From contig OX387197.1 in assembly GCA_947561715.1 (NCBI GenBank), positions 17,220,266 to 17,284,265 of the forward strand: a DNA stretch of 64,000 nucleotides. The letters run 5' to 3'. Under the pieces are notes generated by a model. That model saw only the letters and a list, made by a program, of their open reading frames with translations. It was not told where the DNA came from and ran no database searches. Of the stretch, positions 37,250 to 50,600 are shown in pieces. How positions within the stretch are numbered: the first letter of the stretch is position 1; each line of letters starts with the position of its first letter. The position numbers and the translations under genes were made by a program. Source of the stretch: Ascidia mentula (taxonomy: Eukaryota > Chordata > Ascidiacea > Phlebobranchia > Ascidiidae).

Positions 37250-39490
37250 ATGGGAGATATAGGCTGGACTCTGTTTTTTTCGCGACCCACTTAACAATGG
37301 GCGAGATAGGGCCGAAGTTAAGACTGGGTGGGATAAGCCGGACTCTGTTTTTTTCGAGCCCCAAGCCCACTTAACAATGGGAGACATAGGCTGGACTCTC
37401 TTTTTTTCGCGACCCACTTAACAATGGGCGAGATAGGGCCGAAGTTAAGACTGGGTGGGATAGGCTGGACTCTGTTTTTTTCGAGCCCCAAGCCCACTTA
37501 ACAATGGGAGACATAGGCTGGACTCTGTTTTTTTCGCGACCCACTTAACAATGGGCGAGATAGGGCCGAAGTTTAGACTGGGTGGGATAGGCTGGACTCT
37601 GTTTTTTTCGAGCCCCAAGCCCACTTAACAATGGGAGACATAGGCTGGACTCTGTTTTTTTCGCCACCAACTTAACAATGGGCGAGATAGGGCCGAAGTT
37701 AAGACTGGTTGGGATAGGCTGGACTCTGTTTTTTTCGAGCCCCAAGCCCACTTAACAGTGGGAGACATAGGCTGGACTCTGTTTTTTCGCGACCCACTTA
37801 ACAATGGGCGAGATAGAGCCGAAGTAAAGACTGGGTGGGATAGGCTGGACTCTGTTTTTTTCGCGACCCACTTAACAATGGGCGAGATAGGGCCGAAGTT
37901 AAGACTGGGTGGGATAGGCTGGACTCTGTTTTTTTCGAGCCCCAAGCCCACTTAACAATGGGAGATATAGGCTGGACTCTGTTTTTTTCGCGACCCACTT
38001 AACAATGGGCGAGATAGGGCCGAAGTTAAGACTGGGTGGGATAAGCCGGACTCTGTTTTTTTCGAGCCCCAAGCCCACTTAACAATGGGAGACATAGGCT
38101 GGACTCTGTTTTTTTCGAGACCCACTTAACAATGGGCGAGATAGGGCCGAAGTTTAGACTGGGTGGGATAGGCTGGACTCTGTTTTTTTCGAGCCCCAAG
38201 CCCACTTAACAATGGGAGACATAGGCTGGACTCTGTTTTTTTCGCAACCAACTTAACAATGGGCGAGATAGGGCCGAAGTTAAGACTGGGTGGGATAAGC
38301 CGGACTGTGTTTTTTTCGAGCCCCAAGCCCACTAAACAATGGGAGACATAGGCTGGACTCTGTTTTTTTCGCGACCCACTTAACAATGGGCGAGATAGGG
38401 CCGAAGTTAAGACTGGGTGGGATAAGCCGGACTCTGTTTTTTTCGAGCCCCAAGCCCACTTAACAATGGGAGACATAGGCTGGACTCTCTTTTTTTCGCG
38501 ACCCACTTAACAATGGGCGAGATAGGGCCGAAGTTAAGACTGGGTGGGATAGGCTGGACTCTGTTTTTTTCGAGCCCCAAGCCCACTTAACAATGGGAGA
38601 CATAGGCTGGACTCTGTTTTTTTCGCGACCCACTTAACAATGGGCGAGATAGGGCCGAAGTTTAGACTGGGTGGGATAGGCTGGACTCTGTTTTTTTCGA
38701 GCCCCAAGCCCACTTAACAATGGGAGACATAGGCTGGACTCTGTTTTTTTCGCCACCAACTTAACAATGGGCGAGATAGGGCCGAAGTTAAGACTGGTTG
38801 GGATAGGCTGGACTCTGTTTTTTTCGAGCCCCAAGCCCACTTACCAGTGGGAGACATAGGCTGGACTCTGTTTTTTCGCGACCCACTTAACAATGGGCGA
38901 GATAGAGCCGAAGTAAAGACTGGGTGGGATAGGCTGGACTCTGTTTTTTTCGCGACCCACTTAACAATGGGCGAGATAGGGCCGAAGTTAAGACTGGGTG
39001 GGATAGGCTGGACTCTGTTTTTTTCGAGCCCCAAGCCCACTTAACAATGGGAGATATAGGCTGGACTCTGTTTTTTTCGCGACCCACTTAACAATGGGCG
39101 AGATAGGGCCGAAGTTAAGACTGGGTGGGATAAGCCGGACTCTGTTTTTTTCGAGCCCCAAGCCCACTTAACAATGGGAGACATAGGCTGGACTCTGTTT
39201 TTTTCGAGACCCACTTAACAATGGGCGAGATAGGGCCGAAGTTTAGACTGGGTGGGATAGGCTGGACTCTGTTTTTTTCGAGCCCCAAGCCCACTTAACA
39301 ATGGGAGACATAGGCTGGACTCTGTTTTTTTCGCAACCAACTTAACAATGGGCGAGATAGGGCCGAAGTTAAGACTGGGTGGGATAAGCCGGACTGTGTT
39401 TTTTTCGAGCCCCAAGCCCACTAAACAATGGGAGACATAGGCTGGACTCTGTTTTTTTCGCGACCCACTTAACAATGGGCGAGATAGGGC
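35978..39490 (+). repeat. Higher-order repeat of about 1.09 kb, at least two steps
   Basis: About 35,978-36,870 recurs at 37,065-37,957 (offset 1,087), and about 37,545-38,400 recurs at 38,634-39,490 (offset 1,089). Each copy carries one CAGTGGG/T6-B pair with GATAGAGCC. The third copy has a private TTACCAGTGGG change near 38,843. The series suggests stepwise tandem copying. Confidence 0.77.
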
Positions 39491-40870
39491 CGAAGTTAAG
39501 ACTGGGTGGGATAAGCCGGACTGTGTTTTTTTCGAGCCCCAAGCCCACTAAACAATGGGAGACATAGGCTGGACTCTGTTTTTTTCGCGACCCACTTAAC
39601 AATGGGCGAGATAGGGCCGAAGTTAAGACTTGGTGGGATAGGCTGGACTCTGTTTTTTTCGAGCCCCAAGCCCACTTAACAATGGGAGATATAGGCTGGA
39701 CTTTGTTTTTTTCGCGACCCACTTAACAATGGGCGAGATAGGGCTGAAGTTAAGACTGGGTGGGCTAGGCTGGACTCTGTTTTTTTCGAGCCCCAAGCCC
39801 ACTTAACAATGGGAGACATAGGCTGGACTCTGTTTTTTTCGCGACCCACTTAACAATGGGCGAGATAGGGCCGAAGTAAAGACTGGGTGGGATAGGCTGG
39901 ACTCTGTTTTTTTCGAGCCCCAAGCCCACTTAACAATGGGAGACATAGGCTGGACTCTGTTTTTTTCGAGACCCACTTAACAATGGGCGAGATAGGGTCG
40001 AAGTTAAGACTGGGTGGGATAGGCTGGACTCTGGTTTTTTCGAGCCCCAAGCCCACTTAACAATGGGAGACATAGGCTGGACTCTGTTTTTTTCGAGCCC
40101 CAAGCCCACTTAACAATGGGAGACATAGGCTGGACTCTGTTTTTTTCGCGACCCACTTAACAATGGGCGAGATAGGGCCGAAGTTAAGACTGGGTGGGAT
40201 AGGCTGGACTCTGTTTTTTTCGAGCCCCAAGCCCACTTAACAATGGGAGACATAGGCTGGACTCTCTTTTTTTCGCGACCAACTTAAAATGGGCGAGATA
40301 GGGCCGAAGTTTAGACTGGGTGGGATAGGCTGGACTCTGTTTTTTTCGAGCCCCAAGCCCACTTAACAATGGGAGATATAGGCTGGACTCTGTTTTTTTC
40401 GCGACCCACTTAACAATGGGCGAGATAGGGCCGAAGTTAAGACTGGGTGGGATAAGCCGGACTCTGTTTTTTTCGAGCCCCAAGCCCACTTAACAATGGG
40501 AGACATAGGCTGGACTCTCTTTTTTTCGCGACCCACTTAACAATGGGCGAGATAGGGCCGAAGTTAAGACTGGGTGGGATAGGCTGGACTCTGTTTTTTT
40601 CGAGCCCCAAGCCCACTTAACAATGGGAGACATAGGCTGGACTCTGTTTTTTTCGCGACCCACTTAACAATGGGCGAGATAGGGCCGAAGTTTAGACTGG
40701 GTGGGATAGGCTGGACTCTGTTTTTTTCGAGCCCCAAGCCCACTTAACAATGGGAGACATAGGCTGGACTCTGTTTTTTTCGCCACCAACTTAACAATGG
40801 GCGAGATAGGGCCGAAGTTAAGACTGGTTGGGATAGGCTGGACTCTGTTTTTTTCGAGCCCCAAGCCCAC
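39215..40870 (+). repeat. Dispersed copy of the 32.2-34.0-kb segment
   Basis: About 39,215-40,096 matches 32,179-33,060 at an offset of 7,036 bp, and about 40,184-40,870 matches 33,275-33,961 at 6,909 bp. The offsets differ by exactly 127 bp, so one A/B dimer has been lost here relative to the source. The segment includes the most distant copy of the TTAAAATGGG module. Confidence 0.75.
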
Positions 40871-41244
40871 TTAACAGTGGGAGACATAGGCTGGACTCTG
40901 TTTTTTCGCGACCCACTTAACAATGGGCGAGATAGGGCCGAAGTAAAGACTGGGTGGGATAGGCTGGACTCTGTTTTTTTCGCGACCCACTTAACAATGG
41001 GCGAGATAGGGCCGAAGTTAAGACTGGGTGGGATAGGCTGGACTCTGTTTTTTTCGAGCCCCAAGCCCACTTAACAATGGGAGATATAGGCTGGACTCTG
41101 TTTTTTTCGCGACCCACTTAACAATGGGCGAGATAGGGCCGAAGTTAAGACTGGGTGGGATAAGCCGGACTCTGTTTTTTTCGAGCCCCAAGCCCACTTA
41201 ACAATGGGAGACATAGGCTGGACTCTGTTTTTTTCGCGACCCAC

Positions 41245-42280
41245 TTAACAATGGGCGAGATAGGGCCGAAGTAAAGACTGGGTGGGATAGGCTGGACTCT
41301 GTTTTTTTCGAGCCCCAAGCCCACTTAACAATGGGAGACATAGGCTGGACTCTGTTTTTTTCGAGACCCACTTAACAATGGGCGAGATAGGGTCGAAGTT
41401 AAGACTGGGTGGGATAGGCTGGACTCTGGTTTTTTCGAGCCCCAAGCCCACTTAACAATGGGAGACATAGGCTGGACTCTGTTTTTTTCGAGACCCACTT
41501 AACAATGGGCGAGATAGGGCCGAAGTTTAGACTGGGTGGGATAGGCTGTACTCTGTTTTTTTCGAGCCCCAAGCCCACTTAACAATGGGAGACATAGGCT
41601 GGACTCTGTTTTTTTCGCAACCAACTTAACAATGGGCGAGATAGGGCCGAAGTTAAGACTGGGTGGGATAAGCCGGACTGTGTTTTTTTCGAACCCCAAG
41701 CCCACTAAACAATGGGAGACATAGGCTGGACTCTGTTTTTTTCGCGACCCACTTAACAATGGGCGAGATAGGGCCGAAGTTAAGACTGGTTGGGATAGGC
41801 TGGACTCTGTTTTTTTCGAGCCCCAAGCCCACTTAACAGTGGGAGACATAGGCTGGACTCTGTTTTTTCGCGACCCACTTAACAATGGGCGAGATAGGGC
41901 CGAAGTAAAGACTGGGTGGGATAGGCTGGACTCTGTTTTTTTCGCGACCCACTTAACAATGGGCGAGATAGGGCCGAAGTTAAGACTGGGTGGGATAGGC
42001 TGGACTCTGTTTTTTTCGAGCCCCAAGCCCACTTAACAATGGGAGATATAGGCTGGACTCTCTTTTTTTCGCGACCCACTTAACAATGGGAGAGATAGGG
42101 CCGAAGTAAAGACTGGGTGGGATAGGCTGGACTCTGTTTTTTTCGAGACCCACTTAACAATGGGCGAGATAGGGTCGAAGTTAAGACTGGGTGGGATAGG
42201 CTGGACTCTGTTTTTTTCGAGCCCCAAGCCCACTTAACAATGGGAGACATAGGCTGGACTCTGTTTTTTTCGCGACCCAC
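41245..42280 (+). repeat. About 1-kb block, copy 1 of 4
   Basis: The block holds a CTCTGG-T6 variant, a CTGTACTCTG A module, a CGAACCCC/ACTAAAC A module, and the CAGTGGG/T6-B pair. It recurs at about 46,403-47,438 (offset 5,158), 49,089-50,124 (a further 2,686) and in part at about 52,102-52,600 (a further 3,013 from the third copy). This copy has private changes, including AGAGATAGGG near 42,090. Confidence 0.78.
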
Positions 42281-42360
42281 TTAACAATGGGCGAGATAGG
42301 GCCGAAGTTTAGACTGGGTGGGATAGGCTGGACTCTGTTTTTTTCGAGCCCCAAGCCCAC

Positions 42361-45300
42361 TTAACTATGGGAGACATAGGCTGGACTCTGTTTTTTTCGC
42401 CACCAACTTAACAATGGGCGAGATAGGGCCGAAGTTAAGACTGGTTGGGATAGGCTGGACTCTGTTTTTTTCGAGCCCCAAGCCCACTTAACAGTGGGAG
42501 ACATAGGCTGGACTCTGTTTTTTCGCGACCCACTTAACAATGGGCGAGATAGGGCCGAAGTAAAGACTGGGTGGGATAGGCTGGACTCTGTTTTTTTCGC
42601 GACCCACTTAACAATGGGCGAGATAGGGCCGAAGTTAAGACTGGGTGGGATAGGCTGGACTCTGTTTTTTTCGAGCCCCAAGCCCACTTAACAATGGGAG
42701 ATATAGGCTGGACTCTGTTTTTTTCGCGACCCACTTAACAATGGGCGAGATAGGGCCGAAGTTAAGACTGGGTGGGATAAGCCGGACTGTGTTTTTTTCG
42801 AGCCCCAAGCCCACTAAACAATGGGAGACATAGGCTGTACTCTGTTTTTTTCGCGACCCACTTAACAATGGGCGAGATAGGGCCGAAGTTAAGACTGGGT
42901 GGGATAAGCCGGACTGTGTTTTTTTCGAGCCCCAAGCCCACTTAACAATGGGAGATATAGGCTGGACTTTGTTTTTTTCGCGACCCACTTAACAATGGGC
43001 GAGATAGGGCTGAAGTTAAGACTGGGTGGGATAGGCTGGACTCTGTTTTTTTCGAGCCCCAAGCCCACTTAACAATGGGAGACATAGGCTGGACTCTGTT
43101 TTTTTCGCGACCCACTTAACAATGGGCGAGATAGGGCCGAAGTAAAGACTGGGTGGGATAGGCTGGACTCTGTTTTTTTCGAGCCCCAAGCCCACTTAAC
43201 AGTGGGAGACATAGGCTGGACTCTGTTTTTTCGCGACCCACTTAACAATGGGCGAGATAGGGCCGAAGTAAAGACTGGGTGGGATAGGCTGGACTCTGTT
43301 TTTTTCGAGCCCCAAGCCCACTTAACAGTGGGAGACATAGGCTGGACTCTGTTTTTTCGCGACCCACTTAACAATGGGCGAGATAGGGCCGAAGTAAAGA
43401 CTGGGTGGGATAGGCTGGACTCTGTTTTTTTCGCGACCCACTTAACAATGGGCGAGATAGGGCCGAAGTTAAGACTGGGTGGGATAGGCTGGACTCTGTT
43501 TTTTTCGAGCCCCAAGCCCACTTAACAATGGGAGATATAGGCTGGACTCTGTTTTTTTCGCGACCCACTTAACAATGGGCGAGATAGGGCCGAAGTTAAG
43601 ACTGGGTGGGATAAGCCGGACTGAGTTTTTTTCGAGCCCCAAGCCCACTAAACAATGGGAGACATAGGCTGTACTCTGTTTTTTTCGCGACCCACTTAAC
43701 AATGGGCGAGATAGGGCCGAAGTTAAGACTGGGTGGGATAAGCCGGACTGTGTTTTTTTCGAGCCCCAAGCCCACTTAACAATGGGAGATATAGGCTGGA
43801 CTTTGTTTTTTTCGCGACCCACTTAACAATGGGCGAGATAGGGCTGAAGTTAAGACTGGGTGGGCTAGGCTGGACTCTGTTTTTTTCGAGCCCCAAGCCC
43901 ACTTAACAATGGGAGACATAGGCTGGACTCTGTTTTTTTCGAGACCCACTTAACAATGGGCGAGATAGGGTCGAAGTTAAGACTGGGTGGGATAGGCTGG
44001 ACTCTGTTTTTTTCGAGCCCCAAGCCCACTTAACAATGGGAGACATAGGCTGGACTCTGTTTTTTTCGCGACCCACTTAACAATGGGCGAGATAGGGCCG
44101 AAGTAAAGACTGGGTGGGATAGGCTGGACTCTGTTTTTTTCGAGCCCCAAGCCCACTTAACAATGGGAGACATAGGCTGGACTCTGTTTTTTTCGAGACC
44201 CACTTAACAATGGGCGAGATAGGGTCGAAGTTAAGACTGGGTGGGATAGGCTGGACTCTGTTTTTTTCGAGCCCCAAGCCCACTTAACAATGGGAGACAT
44301 AGGCTGGACTCTGTTTTTTTCGCGACCCACTTAACAATGGGCGAGATAGGGCCGAAGTTTAGACTGGGTGGGATAGGCTGGACTCTGTTTTTTTCGAGCC
44401 CCAAGCCCACTTAACTATGGGAGACATAGGCTGGACTCTGTTTTTTTCGCCACCAACTTAACAATGGGCGAGATAGGGCCGAAGTTAAGACTGGTTGGGA
44501 TAGGCTGGACTCTGTTTTTTTCGAGCCCCAAGCCCACTTAACAGTGGGAGACATAGGCTGGACTCTGTTTTTTCGCGACCCACTTAACAATGGGCGAGAT
44601 AGGGCCGAAGTAAAGACTGGGTGGGATAGGCTGGACTCTGTTTTTTTCGCGACCCACTTAACAATGGGCGAGATAGGGCCGAAGTTAAGACTGGGTGGGA
44701 TAGGCTGGACTCTGTTTTTTTCGAGCCCCAAGCCCACTTAACAATGGGAGATATAGGCTGGACTCTGTTTTTTTCGCGACCCACTTAACAATGGGCGAGA
44801 TAGGGCCGAAGTTAAGACTGGGTGGGATAAGCCGGACTGTGTTTTTTTCGAGCCCCAAGCCCACTAAACAATGGGAGACATAGGCTGGACTCTGTTTTTT
44901 TCGCGACCCACTTAACAATGGGCGAGATAGGGCCGAAGTTAAGACTGGGTGGGATAGGCTGGACTCTGTTTTTTTCGAGCCCCAAGCCCACTTAACAATG
45001 GGAGATATAGGCTGGACTTTGTTTTTTTCGCGACCCACTTAACAATGGGCGAGATAGGGCTGAAGTTAAGACTGGGTGGGCTAGGCTGGACTCTGTTTTT
45101 TTCGAGCCCCAAGCCCACTTAACAATGGGAGACATAGGCTGGACTCTGTTTTTTTCGCGACCCACTTAACAATGGGCGAGATAGGGCCGAAGTAAAGACT
45201 GGGTGGGATAGGCTGGACTCTGTTTTTTTCGCGACCCACTTAACAATGGGCGAGATAGGGCCGAAGTTAAGACTGGGTGGGATAGGCTGGACTCTGTTTT

Positions 45301-46275
45301 TTTCGAGCCCCAAGCCCACTTAACAATGGGAGATATAGGCTGGACTCTGTTTTTTTCGCGACCCACTTAACAATGGGCGAGATAGGGCCGAAGTAAAGAC
45401 TGGGTGGGATAGGCTGGACTCTGTTTTTTTCGAGACCCACTTAACAATGGGCGAGATAGGGTCGAAGTTAAGACTGGGTGGGATAGGCTGGACTCTGTTT
45501 TTTTCGAGCCCCAAGCCCACTTAACAATGGTAGACATAGGCTGGACTCTGTTTTTTTCGCGACCCACTTAACAATGGGCGAGATAGGGCCGAAGTTTAGA
45601 CTGGGTGGGATAGGCTGGACTCTGTTTTTTTCGAGCCCCAAGCCCACTTAACTATGGGAGACATAGGCTGGACTCTGTTTTTTTCGCCACCAACTTAACA
45701 ATGGGCGAGATAGGGCCGAAGTTAAGACTGGTTGGGATAGGCTGGACTCTGTTTTTTTCGAGCCCCAAGCCCACTTAACAGTGGGAGACATAGGCTGGAC
45801 TCTGTTTTTTCGCGACCCACTTAACAATGGGCGAGATAGGGCCGAAGTAAAGACTGGGTGGGATAGGCTGGACTCTGTTTTTTTCGCGACCCACTTAACA
45901 ATGGGCGAGATAGGGCCGAAGTTAAGACTGGGTGGGATGGGCTGGACTCTGTTTTTTTCGAGCCCCAAGCCCACTTAACAATGGGAGATATAGGCTGGAC
46001 TCTGTTTTTTTCGCGACCCACTTAACAATGGGCGAGATAGGGCCGAAGTTAAGACTGGGTGGGATAAGCCGGACTGTGTTTTTTTCGAGCCCCAAGCCCA
46101 CTAAACAATGGGAGACATAGGCTGGACTCTGTTTTTTTCGCGACCCACTTAACAATGGGCGAGATAGGGCCGAAGTTAAGACTGGGTGGGATAGGCTGGA
46201 CTCTGTTTTTTTCGAGCCCCAAGCCCACTTAACAATGGGAGATATAGGCTGGACTTTGTTTTTTTCGCGACCCAC
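42361..46275 (+). repeat. Three copies of a segment at 2,050- and 1,237-bp offsets
   Basis: Equivalent T6-B-containing segments start at about 42,361, 44,411 and 45,648, each opening with the AACTATGGG change and a CCACCAAC B module. Within the span, 43,148-43,450 has two CAGTGGG/T6-B pairs in direct succession, 126 bp apart, which produces the longest plus-strand open frame of the window (107 codons, 43,202-43,525). That frame is a product of the repeat phase and not a gene candidate. Confidence 0.72.
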
Positions 46276-46402
46276 TTAACAATGGGCGAGATAGGGCCGA
46301 AGTTAAGACTGGGTGGGATAAGCCGGACTCTGTTTTTTTCGAGCCCCAAGCCCACTTAACAATGGGAGACATAGGCTGGACTCTGTTTTTTTCGCGACCC
46401 AC

Positions 46403-47438
46403 TTAACAATGGGCGAGATAGGGCCGAAGTAAAGACTGGGTGGGATAGGCTGGACTCTGTTTTTTTCGAGCCCCAAGCCCACTTAACAATGGGAGACATA
46501 GGCTGGACTCTGTTTTTTTCGAGACCCACTTAACAATGGGCGAGATAGGGTCGAAGTTAAGACTGGGTGGGATAGGCTGGACTCTGGTTTTTTCGAGCCC
46601 CAAGCCCACTTAACAATGGGAGACATAGGCTGGACTCTGTTTTTTTCGAGACCCACTTAACAATGGGCGAGATAGGGCCGAAGTTTAGACTGGGTGGGAT
46701 AGGCTGTACTCTGTTTTTTTCGAGCCCCAAGCCCACTTAACAATGGGAGACATAGGCTGGACTCTGTTTTTTTCGCAACCAACTTAACAATGGGCGAGAT
46801 AGGGCCGAAGTTAAGACTGGGTGGGATAAGCCGGACTGTGTTTTTTTCGAACCCCAAGCCCACTAAACAATGGGAGACATAGGCTGGACTCTGTTTTTTT
46901 CGCGACCCACTTAACAATGGGCGAGATAGGGCCGAAGTTAAGACTGGTTGGGATAGGCTGGACTCTGTTTTTTTCGAGCCCCAAGCCCACTTAACAGTGG
47001 GAGACATAGGCTGGACTCTGTTTTTTCGCGACCCACTTAACAATGGGCGAGATAGGGCCGAAGTAAAGACTGGGTGGGATAGGCTGGACTCTGTTTTTTT
47101 CGCGACCCACTTAACAATGGGCGAGATAGGGCCGAAGTTAAGACTGGGTGGGATAGGCTGGACTCTGTTTTTTTCGAGCCCCAAGCCCACTTAACAATGG
47201 GAGATATAGGCTGGACTCTGTTTTTTTCGCGACCCACTTAACAATGGGCGAGATAGGGCCGAAGTAAAGACTGGGTGGGATAGGCTGGACTCTGTTTTTT
47301 TCGAGACCCACTTAACAATGGGCGAGATAGGGTCGAAGTTAAGACTGGGTGGGATAGGCTGGACTCTGTTTTTTTCGAGCCCCAAGCCCACTTAACAATG
47401 GGAGACATAGGCTGGACTCTGTTTTTTTCGCGACCCAC
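46403..47438 (+). repeat. About 1-kb block, copy 2 of 4
   Basis: Same module order as about 41,245-42,280, including the CTGTACTCTG, CGAACCCC, TGGTTGGG and CAGTGGG/T6-B variants. It carries the usual CGAGATAGGG where copy 1 has AGAGATAGGG. Confidence 0.76.
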
Positions 47439-47606
47439 TTAACAATGGGCGAGATAGGGCCGAAGTTTAGACTGGGTGGGATAGGCTGGACTCTGTTTTT
47501 TTCGAGCCCCAAGCCCACTTAACTATGGGAGACATAGGCTGGACTCTGTTTTTTTCGCCACCAACTTAACAATGGGCGAGATAGGGCCGAAGTTAAGACT
47601 GGTTGG

Positions 47607-50600
47607 GATAGGCTGGACTCTGTTTTTTTCGAGCCCCAAGCCCACTTAACAATGGGAGATATAGGCTGGACTCTGTTTTTTTCGCGACCCACTTAACAAT
47701 GGGCGAGATAGGGCCGAAGTTAAGACTGGGTGGGATAAGCCGGACTGTGTTTTTTTCGAGCCCCAAGCCCACTAAACAATGGGAGACATAGGCTGGACTC
47801 TGTTTTTTTCGCGACCCACTTAACAATGGGCGAGATAGGGCCGAAGTAAAGACTGGGTGGGATAGGCTGGACTCTGTTTTTTTCGAGCCCCAAGCCCACT
47901 TAACAATGGGAGACATAGGCTGGACTCTGTTTTTTTCGAGACCCACTTAACAATGGGCGAGATAGGGTCGAAGTTAAGACTGGGTGGGATAGGCTGGACT
48001 CTGGTTTTTTCGAGCCCCAAGCCCACTTAACAATGGGAGACATAGGCTGGACTCTGTTTTTTTCGAGCCCCAAGCCCACTTAACAATGGGAGACATAGGC
48101 TGGACTCTGTTTTTTTCGCAACCAACTTAACAATGGGCGAGATAGGGCCGAAGTTAAGACTGGGTGGGATAAGCCGGATTGTGTTTTTTTCGAGCCCCAA
48201 GCCCACTAAACAATGGGAGACATAGGCTGGACTCTGTTTTTTTCGCGACCCACTTAACAATGGGCGAGATAGGGCCGAAGTTAAGACTGGGTGGGATAGG
48301 CTGGACTCTGTTTTTTTCGAGCCCCAAGCCCACTTAACAATGGGAGATATAGGCTGGACTCTGTTTTTTTCGCGACCCACTTAACAATGGGCGAGATAGG
48401 GCCGAAGTTAAGACTGGGTGGGATAAGCCGGACTCTGTTTTTTTCGAGCCCCAAGCCCACTTAACAATGGGAGACATAGGCTGGACTCTCTTTTTTTCGC
48501 GACCCACTTAACAATGGGCGAGATAGGGCCGAAGTTAAGACTGGGTGGGATAGGCTGGACTCTGTTTTTTTCGAGCCCCAAGCCCACTTAACAATGGGAG
48601 ACATAGGCTGGACTCTGTTTTTTTCGCGACCCACTTAACAATGGGCGAGATAGGGCCGAAGTTTAGACTGGGTGGGATAGGCTGGACTCTGTTTTTTTCG
48701 AGCCCCAAGCCCACTTAACAATGGGAGACATAGGCTGGACTCTGTTTTTTTCGCCACCAACTTAACAATGGGCGAGATAGGGCCGAAGTTAAGACTGGTT
48801 GGGATAGGCTGGACTCTGTTTTTTTCGAGCCCCAAGCCCACTTAACAGTGGGAGACATAGGCTGGACTCTGTTTTTTCGCGACCCACTTAACAATGGGCG
48901 AGATAGGGCCGAAGTAAAGACTGGGTGGGATAGGCTGGACTCTGTTTTTTTCGCGACCCACTTAACAATGGGCGAGATAGGGCCGAAGTTAAGACTGGGT
49001 GGGATAGGCTGGACTCTGTTTTTTTCGAGCCCCAAGCCCACTTAACAATGGGAGACATAGGCTGGACTCTGTTTTTTTCGCGACCCACTTAACAATGGGC
49101 GAGATAGGGCCGAAGTAAAGACTGGGTGGGATAGGCTGGACTCTGTTTTTTTCGAGCCCCAAGCCCACTTAACAATGGGAGACATAGGCTGGACTCTGTT
49201 TTTTTCGAGACCCACTTAACAATGGGCGAGATAGGGTCGAAGTTAAGACTGGGTGGGATAGGCTGGACTCTGGTTTTTTCGAGCCCCAAGCCCACTTAAC
49301 AATGGGAGACATAGGCTGGACTCTGTTTTTTTCGAGACCCACTTAACAATGGGCGAGATAGGGCCGAAGTTTAGACTGGGTGGGATAGGCTGTACTCTGT
49401 TTTTTTCGAGCCCCAAGCCCACTTAACAATGGGAGACATAGGCTGGACTCTGTTTTTTTCGCAACCAACTTAACAATGGGCGAGATAGGGCCGAAGTTAA
49501 GACTGGGTGGGATAAGCCGGACTGTGTTTTTTTCGAACCCCAAGCCCACTAAACAATGGGAGACATAGGCTGGACTCTGTTTTTTTCGCGACCCACTTAA
49601 CAATGGGCGAGATAGGGCCGAAGTTAAGACTGGTTGGGATAGGCTGGACTCTGTTTTTTTCGAGCCCCAAGCCCACTTAACAGTGGGAGACATAGGCTGG
49701 ACTCTGTTTTTTCGCGACCCACTTAACAATGGGCGAGATAGGGCCGAAGTAAAGACTGGGTGGGATAGGCTGGACTCTGTTTTTTTCGCGACCCACTTAA
49801 CAATGGGCGAGATAGGGCCGAAGTTAAGACTGGGTGGGATAGGCTGGACTCTGTTTTTTTCGAGCCCCAAGCCCACTTAACAATGGGAGATATAGGCTGG
49901 ACTCTGTTTTTTTCGCGACCCACTTAACAATGGGCGAGATAGGGCCGAAGTAAAGACTGGGTGGGATAGGCTGGACTCTGTTTTTTTCGAGACCCACTTA
50001 ACAATGGGCGAGATAGGGTCGAAGTTAAGACTGGGTGGGATAGGCTGGACTCTGTTTTTTTCGAGCCCCAAGCCCACTTAACAATGGGAGACATAGGCTG
50101 GACTCTGTTTTTTTCGCGACCCACTTAACAATGGGCGAGATAGGGCCGAAGTTTAGACTGGGTGGGATAGGCTGGACTCTGTTTTTTTCGAGCCCCAAGC
50201 CCACTTAACTATGGGAGACATAGGCTGGACTCTGTTTTTTTCGCCACCAACTTAACAATGGGCGAGATAGGGCCGAAGTTAAGACTGGTTGGGATAGGCT
50301 GGACTCTGTTTTTTTCGAGCCCCAAGCCCACTTAACAGTGGGAGACATAGGCTGGACTCTGTTTTTTCGCGACCCACTTAACAATGGGCGAGATAGGGCC
50401 GAAGTAAAGACTGGGTGGGATAGGCTGGACTCTGTTTTTTTCGCGACCCACTTAACAATGGGCGAGATAGGGCCGAAGTTAAGACTGGGTGGGATAGGCT
50501 GGACTCTGTTTTTTTCGAGCCCCAAGCCCACTTAACAATGGGAGATATAGGCTGGACTCTGTTTTTTTCGCGACCCACTTAACAATGGGCGAGATAGGGC

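Noticed and set aside
41499..42032. The longest open frame on the minus strand (177 codons, also at 46,657-47,190 and 49,343-49,876) as a possible gene.
   Set aside because: Its translation is only the satellite modules read through, the same peptide strings occur in hundreds of other frames, the length depends on local indels, and there is no domain, start context or codon pattern.
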